Shown: positions 1-11,088 of the stretch, piece by piece
Layout of the letters: each line of letters starts with the position of its first letter
Numbering within the stretch: the stretch's first letter is position 1
Source of the DNA: Apodospora peruviana
Taxonomy: Eukaryota > Ascomycota > Sordariomycetes > Sordariales > Lasiosphaeriaceae
Direction of reading: 5' to 3'
Assembly (NCBI GenBank): GCA_033439685.1
Contig: JAUEDM010000002.1
Location: 4,650,001 to 4,714,000 of the forward strand
DNA length: 64,000 bases
Program-made: the position numbers and the translations under genes
The notes under the pieces: generated by a model
Database searches by the model: none
What the model was told of the DNA's origin: nothing
What the model saw: the letters and a program-made list of their open reading frames with translations, nothing else

Positions 1-1281
1 GCTAAATTCGGCGAGGGGTTGTCCGGCGTCGCTTGCATCAGAGCGTACGGGCTCAAGGACAGGTTCATCACCGATTTACGAAAAGCGGTCGACGAGATGG
101 ATTCTGCCTACTTTCTGACCTATTCTAACCAGAGATGGCTGAGCGTCCGACTTGACATGATTGGCAACTGCCTGGTGTTCACCGTGGGGATCCTGGTCGT
201 CACGTCACGGTTCAGCGTCGCGCCCTCGATCGGCGGTCTGGTGCTCTCGTACATCCTCGGTATCGTGCAGATGATCCAGTTTACTGTCCGTCAGCTGGCC
301 GAAGTCGAGAACGGGATGAACGCCGTCGAGCGGCTGCGGTATTATGGTGCGCATCTGGAGGAGGAGGCGCCCCTGAAGACCATCGAGGTGCGCGAGTCGT
401 GGCCGGAGAAGGGCGAGATTGTGTTTGACGACGTGCAGATGTGCTATCGTGAGGGATTGCCTCTCGTCTTGCAAGGTCTGAGCATGCATATCCGCGGCGG
501 CGAGCGCATCGGAATCGTCGGCCGGACCGGTGCCGGTAAGTCTTCCATCATGTCTACGCTGTTCAGACTGGTCGAGTTGTCCGGCGGTCGGATCACTATC
601 GATGGTTTAGACATCTCAACCATCGGACTGCAGGACCTGCGCTCGCGGCTTGCAATCATCCCGCAGGACCCGACTCTGTTCAGAGGAACGGTGCGAAGCA
701 ACCTCGATCCGTTCGGCGAGCACACAGACCTGGAGCTCTGGTCCGCTCTGCGACAAGCAGATCTGGTACAAGACGAGGTTTCCGTTCCCGCCCACTCTGA
801 TAACGATGGAGGAGAGATCTCATCCAGCGGTACTGCACTCCCGCCGTCGTCTCCTACTTCAGCCCAGCAACAACAAGGTCGAATCCATCTAGACTCGGTA
901 GTCGAAGAAGACGGTCTCAATTTCTCGCTGGGCCAGCGCCAACTGATGGCGCTCGCGCGCGCGCTCGTCAGAGGCAGCCAGATCATCGTCTGCGACGAGG
1001 CGACGTCCAGCGTCGACATGGAAACTGACGACAAGATCCAGGCCACCATCGCCAACGGGTTCCGCGGCAAGACGCTGCTGTGCATTGCACACCGTCTCAG
1101 GACGATCATTGGGTATGACAGGATTTGCGTCATGGATAAAGGGCGGATCGCGGAGATGGACTCGCCGATTGAGCTGTGGAAGATGGAGGGCGGTATTTTC
1201 AGGGGAATGTGTGACCGGAGCGGGATCCGGGGTGAGGATATCAGGGGCGCCAAGGAGGAGATGGGGAGTTTTCTTACCTGA
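1..1281 (+). CDS. ABC transporter, ABCC/MRP type (C-terminal part, 5' truncated)
   Basis: The frame is open from base 1 and ends at TGA 1279-1281, giving 426 residues of the C-terminal half of a full-length ABC exporter. Visible parts are the last membrane segments of TMD2 (about residues 56-105) followed by NBD2: Walker A GRTGAGKSS (about 174-182), the Q-loop QDPTLFRGTVRSNLDPF, signature FSLGQRQ (about 308), Walker B IIVCDEATSSVD (about 328-339) and the H-loop AHR. This NBD architecture is typical of ABCC multidrug/conjugate exporters (Yor1/Ycf1-like) of plasma or vacuolar membranes. A Ser/Gln-rich insertion of roughly 40 residues lies between the Q-loop region and the signature. The substrate cannot be told from this fragment. 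The start and TMD0/TMD1/NBD1 lie outside the window. Confidence 0.93.
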   Translation, partial: AKFGEGLSGVACIRAYGLKDRFITDLRKAVDEMDSAYFLTYSNQRWLSVRLDMIGNCLVFTVGILVVTSRFSVAPSIGGLVLSYILGIVQMIQFTVRQLAEVENGMNAVERLRYYGAHLEEEAPLKTIEVRESWPEKGEIVFDDVQMCYREGLPLVLQGLSMHIRGGERIGIVGRTGAGKSSIMSTLFRLVELSGGRITIDGLDISTIGLQDLRSRLAIIPQDPTLFRGTVRSNLDPFGEHTDLELWSALRQADLVQDEVSVPAHSDNDGGEISSSGTALPPSSPTSAQQQQGRIHLDSVVEEDGLNFSLGQRQLMALARALVRGSQIIVCDEATSSVDMETDDKIQATIANGFRGKTLLCIAHRLRTIIGYDRICVMDKGRIAEMDSPIELWKMEGGIFRGMCDRSGIRGEDIRGAKEEMGSFLT

Positions 1282-4200
1282 AATACCTATTTGAAGTACA
1301 AATTTAATCCTAAGGGAGCTGGTAGAGAAAGGATGAATGGTATATATACATAATAGCGGATTTTGGTTAGTTGAGTGGTTGGTATTTGCAGTTAGATATG
1401 AACATAATATACCGAGCATATTTACGCATTATTGTGACGAGCCAGTGCAATGACCCAAACCATTACACCAAACCCCCCTCAATCGCAAAAGGATGCCAGA
1501 ATACCAAAGGTGTCAGCATTTGGAATTCTAGTGGGTTATATACCGTTGACGGTCGCAATCAATTCAATCAAGGCTCAATCGCACCGACCGTCACAATTAT
1601 GTTTAGTGTAAAAAAACGACGACGAGAATGATCATTGATGATTCTGTTCAGTGTTCTGCATACTGCATAGGTACTTGACGAAAGGAAAAGAGTACCTTCT
1701 GGCGGTGCCAGACGGCCTCTGTTATGCATCTTCGTCAGTAGTCCTATCACAAGCCATCACTAGCAAATTGTTCAATCTGTTAATTACCAGTCAATTGCGT
1801 ACTTAATGTCGGCTTATTGTGCCGGCTTTATTCCTGGCGTTGTGTTAAAGGCATTATGACTTCATTGCTGGTTGAAAGCCAGCCAGGTGGCTCTCCAACC
1901 TGAAATCTGGCAGGGGAGATGAACAAAGTTGGATCAACTATCGAGGAGGAGCGTTTTGTCTTTACTTCGTATAAGGTATATTTTTACGGGTGTAGAATAT
2001 ACTTACTACCAATGCTGCTCAGTGCGGTCGATGACCAGTAACAGGAAATCTTACTACAATATAGCGAGAGAGGCACACAATAAAAGTAGGTATCTTGTTC
2101 TTGCAAACCATACCTCCCTGGGACCTTATAACTGCCCTGTGGTTTTCTGTTAAAACCACAACTTGAAGAACCGGTTCTCGCTCACCTGGTTACCTACCTT
2201 ATGTGACAAGGCACCAACTAGACCAATATATCAGCAGACAAGATCGGAGGGGGCTACCAACTAGCAGATTCATTCTCTTTACCAGTCTTCCTCGAGTGCG
2301 GTGTGACTATTCAGTCCCAGGCTGTTTGGTGGCGTTGGTCAGGTAGGTACCTAGTTAATATTCCTCGCAAGGGGAGAGAGAAGCGGTCTTATAAAGCCGG
2401 TGGGCGTTGATGTCGGTGATGATGGCGATGACGAGGAGGCAATTAGCTATCTCCTGGTACTCTGAACAGGTTTGCTTGACTCGTATGTACATACCATCCG
2501 GCTTCATCCTATCTAGGTACACTTCCTCTCCTGATTCGCAGTTGCTCTGCTCACACTTTGTTGAGACGCATTATCGGTCTCAGACCACGCGAGAGACTGG
2601 ATGTTTACGCCTCCCCAAATCTACTTGAAGGGATCAAGTTGGTGGGAAAAGGCAGAACCAAGGCACTGGTCTCACATATCTCAGACTCAGCAGTGCGCCA
2701 TTATCATCGGTGTTGACGTATGCTGCCAACCGATACGACGCTTCATCTTCATCGCATATGAGAAAGGAACCATACATGGACCCAAACCACCATTGCTTTG
2801 TCTGGGCTGGCCTCCATTAAACCAACAGAGTCAGATCTCACAAGCAGTGCCCGCGTCCAGTAATATTTGACGTATCACAAGAACAGGCGGGACAGACGAG
2901 GAATGGCAGAGTCAGGGTTTCGCCCTCTTCGTCTTCCTGGGGTGTTCAACATATTTCCCGACCTATCACCTCGTCATGGAGTTGTGACACAGCAGGCCAT
3001 ATTTTTTCCTGGGACTGTCGTCTCGTGGTCAGATGCTGACTTGGCGTCCAAGAACCCAACATGACCCACGGTGCTGTGTTTCCCCAACACAGACACACAG
3101 ACCCTATTCCGTCTCATTCATGTAAGCAGGCCGCAGTCTAGTATACTGCTACGGTCAGACCTCTGGCAGGTTTGATTGGGGGTAAATATCGTCTTGACAG
3201 CCCAAATCTCGTCATAGCTATTCGGGTATTGGCGGTCCATGAGAGAGAAACGTCGATAGCGCAAACGACATCCAGTGTGACGTGAACGTTTGCGACGGTT
3301 CAAATGGCGGGACCATGACCGTCCAGTCCATCAGTAGCCTTTCCGGCAGCACTGAAAATCAAGTCGGCAGGCGCCCTCTGCCGACGGAAATATGCTCGGG
3401 ATGGCCAGACGGCGAATCCTTCAGAGGAGCATCGTGCACACGTCCGTTACCGTGTCTTTGGTCAAGTGATCCCCTGGAGACTCACAGCTACGCCCAAAAA
3501 CCGATAGCTGGGTGGAAACAAACTTCGGTGGACCGATGGAGTCTCTTTAAACCCACCAGCCAAGCTACCCTCCTGACAAGTGGAAAGGGGAAATGCGACG
3601 ACTAAAACTGCATGCCCGCGTGATATGGCATCTTTTTCTTCTGGAAGGCCTAGAAGACAAACGGTGGATCCAGATCGGCTACAGCAGCCAAGCATACTTG
3701 GTAGCTGTATGGAGAAGATGAGGAGCCCGCAGACGCAGCGAGATGGTGCACCGCATCATCTCGATAGCCCTGAGCTTGACCGCCGACGCGACAATAGCAT
3801 CCAACCCCCGTCCCTGCAGAACATTGGGGCATACGCACCACAGAGGCGGGGAAGGTGAGGTTGGAGGTCAGAACTAGGCTTGTAGTGTCGTGGCAGAAAG
3901 GTTCTGTGTGATGGAGCGCGTCGGTGTGGTCCGGGGCAATGGCACCATTCTTCGGACCGTGCCTCGCAAAACAGGGAGAACGTGTGCGAGATATCTGGCA
4001 GAGCACCGAAGCGACGAGCCTACAACTCGGCGTGTTCTTCCCGCGGAGATGCTGCCGTCGCTTGGAAGAGAATCATTGTCGTCACGGTTGGTTTTACGAC
4101 CTAAAGGTGCCGGAATGAATGCCATAAGACTGCCGAGAAGGGAATTAGTGACCTTATTTGTACGTAATTGAAAACCACTTGAGCCCCAGCTCCCGTTTGT

Positions 4201-6636
4201 TCAAAGCTCTCGAGTCCTGATTCTCCGCCAGCTCAGGGTCTCGCATGCAACAGGACTTGTTTCCATGACTCAAGAGAGTCGTTCTAGTTGTGAATGTTGA
4301 TGAGGTGCAGAGTCCAGCCCGGGTTCATAGACATGTAAACAGAGAGAAGACGAAAGAAGCACAACGACGCCACCTTGAACTGTCTTAAGGCCTTCCCGAC
4401 AGACAGCCAACCAGATATGGCAGACGCAAGGTCGTATTGTCAAAAGAAGCTTAAATACATCACCGGGCATGACGGGGGCATGCTGGTGGCGGTGATTGAC
4501 GGCGAGCGTAATGCAAGCATTGGTCCGGTGGTTGCGGTTGCAGCGTATTCGGAGCTCAAGACGTCAATTGCCTATGCAACTGGCAACTTTGTGCGCCGCT
4601 CTCTCGGGTTTTGGCCTCTCCACTGGGACAGAAACGATAGCAGGAGTCGGCAGGAATGGTTCCAGCCGGCAGCCTCCATTGGGAAGGTGTAAGGTAACAG
4701 CAACCTCTAGCTGCATACGCGTGCAAGACCAGACGGAGCCTCTTTCAAAAATCGTCATTGTGGTGCTGCTTTGGCAAAGATCTGGATCTTGATGTTGGGA
4801 AGAAGAAAGAAGACTTCGGAAGGGAAAAGAGATTGGAATGGAATCTGTAAGGTACCTTGGCATCAGCTGTACCTGCCCTACACAGTTAAAGAATCACGGT
4901 CGATGTTATCCGGGCAAGTGCCGGACAAACTCGGTTGCTTTTTGCTGGCAGCACTTGCCCTATTCAGCCTTTCTGTGTTATCAAGATCAAACGATGCCAA
5001 ACCTTGAGGTTGTCGGGAAGGAACGCCCAGCCGGGCTTGTGGCTTGGTACCTTGATGTCCCAGCTAGTCCGGACTTTTATCTGGGGATAGAGGCTGGAGC
5101 AATCTGCAAATCTGCAAATCTGCAAATCTGGAGAGATAAGAGAATCAACCGTCGAACCTTAGACCTTTCAAGACATTATCCGAGCACGCAATGCCCCCGA
5201 GCTTGCCAATGGAATCTTGACCGCAACAGCCCTTCAGATGCTCGACATGCCGACTGACCGGGCTTTGAGCCTGGACGGATCCGCCTTGTCACCGGATGAC
5301 GGATGGGTGTAAGTGCATACAGAGGTGCAGCAAGTCGATGCAGCTGGATAGCTCCGATCCATTGACATGCCTTGCTCACAGCAAGCACTCATTGACACTT
5401 GGCACCTCGAAAGAGTTGAGACTGGATGTAAACCGACCAGTGAAGATGGAGGCGAGCCGCGGAAAGTCCACGATCTTCTTGGAGCACTCCCAATTGGCCC
5501 CCTCCGACGCTGGCACGCCCATGTATCTCTTTTTACTATTTTTTTTCTTCTGTTCCCCTCCACGGTGGGTCGGTCCAAGAGTTGAATTGTCCCAAGTGGT
5601 CCTGTCTCCATCACCCCGTACTTCCGTACAATCTCGCCTTGGTTTGTCCTGCCTTGCAACTCCAGACCAGGTGCGCAAGTGTGTGCTGTGGATAGCTCTA
5701 GCGCGCCTGGTTGGCTAGCCTCCCTTTGTTGTACAAGCTGGTCGCTTCGTCGCTTCGATCTTTCGCTTCGGCCGCCTAGCAAGGTATTTCGAGCGAGGGC
5801 ACTCCCTGCTATTAAACGGCTGTATATTTCCTCGATTATCACCACCAGTCCCGTGGCTGATTTCGTTCTGGATGCTTTTCTTGGACTCAGTCCGTTGATG
5901 TTCGCCTATCTCGCTACCTACCTATCATACGTCCAACTTGTGTAAGTCACTCTGTCCCTATCGCTCCAAACTTTAGTCAACCGATTCTGTTATCCAATGT
6001 TATAAATGCAGCCGATACAGGCTATCACTTCCCCGTATCAGGGGAGCTCTCCCCCTGTTACCCGTCCCTCCCTCCTGCGCCTTGTGCCCTGCCCCGCAGT
6101 CGGCCGGCGGCCTGATATCTAAAGTTGTTGCTTGGATGAACCCCACTAACAGATAAACGTCAGAATAATACGACATCGACGCAGTGCGATACCTCCGATA
6201 CAAGCCCCCTTGTGCGGTTCAGACTCCGGACGATTGTACATAGTACAGATTGCTCGGCACCACCTCTCCGTCTCTCCGTCGTCGCTCCCAGGACAATCTG
6301 GGCAAAACAAAAAGCTGCTGCTGCCTCCCCAGGCAGGGCGCCTGTCACACACGCTCTTGTCCCGAGTAGCTTTTGGTCTCACGGTCTCACCGCTGTCGGC
6401 TGTTGCGCGTCCCTGATCTTTTGCTTCAACCATTTCTCGATTCCCGTCCTGGTCAAGCTCCCGTCTTTGTTGGCATGAGATAGCCCGAAACGACCACCCC
6501 TTCTCAGCGCCTCCAACAGCAAAAGTCACCACCAGTAAAGCATCAAGACCAAGGACGGACGACTGATTAACACAATCAAATACGAAACAATAATTTGGCA
6601 GATATTGTTGCACCAAAATTTGGAGTATTTGGGGGG
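1282..6636. other. Intergenic region, no supported gene (5.4 kb)
   Basis: Between the transporter stop and the nmr start codon I find only short ORFs without recognisable domains, splice-linked extensions or coding character. The first part (about 1300-2500) is fairly AT-rich. The last 1.3 kb is pyrimidine-rich with T tracts (for example 5535-5555), as expected for a fungal promoter and a long 5' leader of nmr. A short tandem repeat lies at 5101-5130. A non-coding RNA or a very small gene cannot be excluded. Confidence 0.6.
5101..5130. repeat. 8-bp tandem repeat (AATCTGCA, about 3.9 copies)
   Basis: The octamer AATCTGCA is repeated head to tail, nearly four copies without mismatch. It lies in the intergenic region about 1.5 kb upstream of nmr. 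It looks like a simple minisatellite; no function is visible. Confidence 0.9.
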
Positions 6637-8100
6637 ATGCCGGCCGAACTTATCTCGGACCTAGCCATTCGGCCAGCTCCGAAGGAGATCAAGACCACCA
6701 ACGGCAACAACCACCACACCCACAAACACAAGCATTCTCGGTCGTCGTATTCAGAGCTCTCTCCCCTCACATCCCTATCCAGGAACGGCTCGTGGATTCG
6801 TCCCTTCAAGCGGCCGATGCCCAATCCGGACAAGACCATCGCCGTCATCAATGCCAGTGGCAGGCAAGCCGCCTCCTTCATACGCGTCGCGACGGCAGTG
6901 GGCTACCATGTTCGCGCCCAACTGCGGAATCTCTATGGTGTCGTAGCAACCGAGGTAGCGACGAACCCTAATGTCACCGTCCTCCAGGGCGAACTTTACA
7001 CCAAGGAAGGCTCGCCCGCCGAGCGAGCTCGACCTGTCGATATTGACGTGACAAAGAACGGGCCCAACTCCGGCATCGGAGTCAACCATGACCTAATCAA
7101 GGAGCTCTTCAAGGGCGCCCAACTGGCTTTCATCAACACCACATTTTATGGCAACGAGCAAAGGATCGGCGAAGCGCTCGCAGATGCCGCCAAAGCGGCC
7201 GGCATTCAGCACTACATTTACTCATCCATGCCCGACCACCATGCCTACGACGACGCATGGCCATCTCTCCCGCTATGGGCATCCAAGCACAAAGTCGAAG
7301 AGTATGTTAGGCAGATCGGCCTTCCAGCGACGTTCGTGTACACGGGCATCTACAACAATAACTTCACCTCCCTACCGTACCCGCTTTTCTGCACTGATCT
7401 CCAGCCCGACGGCTCCTGGATCTGGCAGGCTCCCTTCCACCCCGACGCCAAGTTGCCCTGGCTGGACGCCGAGCACGATGTGGGCCCTGCAATCCTGCAG
7501 ATCTTCAAGGACGGCGTCAGAAAATGGGGTAACGGCAAACGGGTCGCCCTGGCCTACGAGATGCTCACTCCTAAAGAGGTGTGCCGTGTGTTCTCGCGCG
7601 GTGTTGGCAAGCCGATACGCTACGTTCGCGGGCCGATAGAAATTAAAGTCAAAATTCCGGAGGGCTACAGGATTCAACTCGAGGCGTTGGAAGAGCTGTT
7701 TTCACTGAAAAATGACGACCCGGCGAAACAGCCACCGTACTTTGGGGACAGGGAGCTGGAGGAGAGCTGTCCGCAGGTAGCACTGGAGCTGTGGGAGGGT
7801 CCCAGGGGCATGGAGGAGTACGCGCGGGAGGTGTTTCCACTCGAGGAACAGGCGAACGGACTGACGTGGATGTTGGAAGATGGGGATCACACTACCGTCA
7901 ATCAGCATCAGTCGCAGCAACCAACTGAACAGCACGAGAATGGAGCTGCAGCGGCAGCAGTGAATGGCAATGGAAACGGAAGCCTCTCTCCCCCACAAGA
8001 AACCCCTGATGACGAGCCAGAGGGCGATGAGGAAGACGATGACGACGACGGCCTGGTCATGCGAGGCCTCAAGAGGGACGACGAGGAATGGTTGGCTTAA
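6637..8100 (+). CDS. nmr: NmrA-type nitrogen metabolite repression regulator
   Basis: A single exon of 487 residues. The core starts near residue 61 (MPNPDKTIAVINASGRQAASF) with a Rossmann fold whose glycine motif has the NmrA form NASGRQAAS. It continues through an NAD(P)-binding SDR-like domain without the catalytic Tyr-x3-Lys, ending around VFPLEEQANGLTWM. In Aspergillus and Neurospora this family binds NAD(P) and represses the GATA activator AreA/NIT2 under good nitrogen supply. I chose ATG 6637 because it gives a length close to the Neurospora NMR protein. ATG 6817 would give a 427-residue protein starting at the fold. The C-terminal tail of about 80 residues is Gln/Asn-rich and then strongly acidic (DDEPEGDEEDDDDDG), and is probably disordered. 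Frame 3 also stays open upstream of 6637 without another ATG. Confidence 0.9.
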   Translation: MPAELISDLAIRPAPKEIKTTNGNNHHTHKHKHSRSSYSELSPLTSLSRNGSWIRPFKRPMPNPDKTIAVINASGRQAASFIRVATAVGYHVRAQLRNLYGVVATEVATNPNVTVLQGELYTKEGSPAERARPVDIDVTKNGPNSGIGVNHDLIKELFKGAQLAFINTTFYGNEQRIGEALADAAKAAGIQHYIYSSMPDHHAYDDAWPSLPLWASKHKVEEYVRQIGLPATFVYTGIYNNNFTSLPYPLFCTDLQPDGSWIWQAPFHPDAKLPWLDAEHDVGPAILQIFKDGVRKWGNGKRVALAYEMLTPKEVCRVFSRGVGKPIRYVRGPIEIKVKIPEGYRIQLEALEELFSLKNDDPAKQPPYFGDRELEESCPQVALELWEGPRGMEEYAREVFPLEEQANGLTWMLEDGDHTTVNQHQSQQPTEQHENGAAAAAVNGNGNGSLSPPQETPDDEPEGDEEDDDDDGLVMRGLKRDDEEWLA

Positions 8101-9124
8101 GGGATGACTGGACTTACTAGCGGGGTAGGATGGAAAAACAAAAATGGGAATTCGGTCAGATCAGGTCAGGTCAGGTCAGGTCAGGTCATCAGAGGAGGTA
8201 GCTTTTTTGCTCATCGTCGTCGTTCGACATTATGAAACCTACGAATTTCACTTCGGTCACACATATTCTTCTAGGGATGGAACTGAAGCGATGGAAGATG
8301 TACACCACAGAATAAAAATGGGTTGGCGGTCGACGGTCGGTCGACCATTTGCAATTATTTTCTCAGCAAGCAAGCAAAGCGAGCGAGCGAGCACGCAGGG
8401 AAGTTTATACAAACCCAAAAAGATGTCGGGCATTTGCGAGGAGCGTCGGGGGGAAAATATTCATTTTCTCTCCTCACACACACAAACTCGGGTTGGGGTA
8501 AGGATGAATGGAGGCATGTACGGACACAGTATTTAAAAATTCCGGGAATGGGTTTTCCACGGATGGATTGACGGACGGATGGGTGACTTGCTTTCTTGTT
8601 TTCGTTCAAATAGTTTTTGATGTTGCCAATTAAGGTAGATAGTAAGGTACTTGTGTATGTGGTCCCGGACGATCGATTTTCCTGTTATCATAACATGAAA
8701 AGCAAGTTTATTGCTTCTATCGGACGTCGAGGTCGACGAAGACAGGGGTGCATATTGACTTGAACTGAGATGAATCCTGTTTGGTCTAATTTGGTTCCCA
8801 GTTGTAGGGCCCCAGCAAGGTACCTGAGATATCATTTGCACGGCCGGCCCTAGAATGTTTTCCAGAAGTATTATTGATTATGTACATGACTATTACAGCA
8901 GTATACGGATTGATAAGTTGCATGCTACCTAGTTACCCCTTTTCATCCCTCAGCTTTTTCGCTCTTAAAGTCCGCCGTCTCTAACAACAGAACAAGGAAT
9001 CACGCCTGCAGCCACCTCACTTTCCAAGGATTAAAAATTATTTAAAGTAAAACCCGCTAGCTAATTAACCAACAGCTAAGCACAGGGCAACAACCATATC
9101 CCAGGTTTATATGTTGAGTGTTGT
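8101..9124. other. Convergent 3' intergenic region of nmr and ERG2
   Basis: About 1 kb between two converging genes, presumably holding both 3' UTRs and terminators. It contains a TCAGG pentanucleotide repeat (8161-8188) and AT-rich stretches. I see no ORF with protein-like features. Confidence 0.65.
8161..8188 (+). repeat. TCAGG pentanucleotide tandem repeat (about 5.6 copies)
   Basis: The unit TCAGG is repeated five times in full plus a partial copy, about 60 bp after the nmr stop codon, so it probably lies in the nmr 3' UTR. Confidence 0.9.
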
Positions 9125-9883
9125 CTAAAACTTCCCCTTGAGAAGATTACCAATTATCTCTCTTCCGGTAACATACGTCGTGCGCCACAGGGTTGGGATG
9201 TCCATGGTGCTGGTGAGGCCGTCGGCGTAGCCAAAGAACAGCATGGGGGGGATCCAGCCGCGGGCGTACTCGAGCGCGAAGCAGCTCTCGGGCATCTTGT
9301 ACTGCTTGACGGTGCCGCGGCGCAGGTGGTGCATGCTGCCCTGGGGGTAGACTTCGGGTTCGTACTCGCCCGGAACGTAGGCGAGCTGGGTACCCTGCAG
9401 GATGTGGAAGAAGTCGTCGGCGGTGTGGCGGCCCGTGTGGCCTTCTGTGCCTACTGCAGTTCCTACATACAGACATTACACGTTGGAATTTGTGAGGGTA
9501 AGGTTAAGGAGGTTTGGGGGCGCACCAAAAATGATGAGGTACTCGGTGACGCTGGCGTGGATGATGTACATTGCACCCATCGCGCCGCCGGCGTTGTTGA
9601 ACATCCACTCCTCGTCGAGGTTGACGTGGGACTTGGTGGAAACGCGCGCGCTCAGCTCGTCGGTGATGTACTTTACCACGGAGCGGGTGTCGTTGCCGTG
9701 GGCGGCGATGGCGCGCCGCGACAGATCGTGCAGGTGGTCGGTTTCGAAGATGTAGAAGGACTCGAGGTTCTGCTCGATCACGTAGAAGACAGGTGCGAGC
9801 AGGCCGACGAGGATGGCGAGGAACTTGAGGATACCGCCTATCCTACCACTGCCGCCGGCTCCCTTCTTTGCGGATGAAGCCAT
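9125..9883 (-). CDS. erg2: Sterol C-8 isomerase (ERG2 / sigma-1 receptor family)
   Basis: Two exons on the minus strand, 9883-9526 and 9462-9125, with a 63-nt GT..AG intron (9463-9525), give 231 residues. ERG2 moves the sterol double bond from C8 to C7 (fecosterol to episterol) in the ER during ergosterol synthesis. There is one N-terminal transmembrane segment (about residues 16-36). The family signature IIFGTAVGTEGHTGRHTADD is rebuilt exactly by joining the exons, which fixes the splice sites. The C-terminal part (MHHLRRG, PESCFALEYARGWIPPMLFFGYADGLTST) is typical of ERG2. Length and content are complete. The gene is divergent from CSL4, sharing a 489-bp intergenic region. Confidence 0.96.
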
Positions 9884-10372
9884 TTTGGGTGTGTCAATTT
9901 ATCGAGCAGAATTGGATTTAGAATGGATTGGTCAAAGAAAAAAGAGGAGGAGAGGATGGGAATTGGGTTGAATAAAGGAGTGACAAAATCCCAACTTTCT
10001 TTCGTTGGGTACGGGAGAGACGGGTTGGAATGATACGATTTTGGGGAGACGTCGCTCCGGCTGGCTTCCGTTGCGCGGAAGCCAGGGGACCGGGGTTCGA
10101 CGCGCAATCTTTTTTCTTAGTGGACCCCTGGCGTGCCTGGCCAATCTCAAAAGACACCGTTGGCACTCCAACAAGCCGAACCCCACCAAAAAGTAAAGCG
10201 CAGCCCAAGCTTGGGAGAGAACGAGGTTCTGCAACGCGCGCGTTCCGTCTCGACAATTGATACCTCTTTTACACATCTCACTGCGCAACGAAGTGGGTGC
10301 CAAGAGTACCTTAGCTAAGGCCGCACTTGAACTACGATAGTTCACAGACAGATATAGTCACACAGAAAAAAA
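9884..10372. promoter_or_regulatory. Bidirectional promoter region, erg2 / csl4
   Basis: The 489 bp between two divergently transcribed genes must hold both promoters and 5' leaders. It contains a perfect 10-bp stem hairpin at 10061-10085. No specific factor sites could be assigned with confidence. Confidence 0.5.
10061..10085. repeat. Perfect 10-bp inverted repeat (hairpin) in the erg2/csl4 promoter
   Basis: Arm CTGGCTTCCG (10061-10070) is matched exactly by CGGAAGCCAG (10076-10085) around the 5-nt loop TTGCG. It could form a stem-loop in a transcript leader or be a dyad binding site; neither is shown by the sequence. Confidence 0.85.
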
Positions 10373-11088
10373 ATGACGACATCAACGACGACGTTCCTGG
10401 CGATACCAGGCCAGCTCCTCGGCCCAGCATCCAAGTTCCAGCCCGGGCCGGGCACGCACATCCACGAAGCGAACCTGTACTCTTCTCTCCTCGGCAAAGT
10501 CCACATCGCGCAGCCGGTCAAGGCGCCCGGCCCCACGAAGCGGCTGAACAAGATCGTCGCGGCGACGAACCCTCCACCGGCGGAAATGCCGACCATTTCG
10601 GTGTCGAGGTCGGGCAGCGGTAAAGAGAAGCAGCGCGAGACCCTCCCAGAAGTCGGCAATGTGGTTCTGTGTCGCGTGATCCGCATCACCCCCCGGCAGG
10701 CGGTCGTCGCGATTCTTACCTGTGGCGACACGGTTTTGGAAGCAGAGTGGCAGGGCTTGATAAGGACGCAGGATGTGCGCGCGACGGAAAAAGATCGGGT
10801 CAAGATTTATGAGAGTTTTAGGCCGGGCGATATTGTTCGCGCCGAGGTGGTGAGTTTTTGTCTGCCCCAGGATAGTTATTTGTGGATTTGGTATATGACA
10901 GCTGACTCTATTCGCAGATCTCGCTTGGTGACCAGGCCAACTACTACCTCTCGACCGCGAGAAACGAGTTGGGGGTTATCATGGCCTCGAGCGAAGCCGG
11001 AAACACCATGTATCCCGTCAACTGGAAGGAGTACAGAGATCCAGAGACGGGCATGAGCGAGCTGAGAAAGGTTGCTAAGCCTTACTGA
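10373..11088 (+). CDS. csl4: Exosome complex cap subunit Csl4
   Basis: Two exons, 10373-10849 and 10918-11088, with a 68-nt intron (10850-10917, GTGAGT..TTCGCAG), encode 215 residues. Csl4 is one of the three RNA-binding cap subunits of the 3'-5' RNA exosome in nucleus and cytoplasm. Visible parts are the N-terminal ECR1_N-like region (LAIPGQLLG..., about 8-50), a low-complexity linker, an S1 RNA-binding domain (GNVVLCRVIRI... to DIVRAEVISLGD, about 93-165) and a conserved C-terminal segment ending ELRKVAKPY. The intron interrupts the S1 domain after Val; joining restores EVISLGDQANYYLSTARNELG. Length is in the family range (human about 195, yeast about 290). Confidence 0.93.

Noticed and set aside
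444..1253. Long minus-strand ORF (269 codons) inside the transporter
   Set aside because: It is antisense to intact NBD motifs, has Ser/Arg-rich shadow composition and no domain.
5234..5845. Minus ORF of 203 codons upstream of nmr
   Set aside because: No recognisable domain, mixed composition, and it overlaps other equally long ORFs in the likely nmr promoter.
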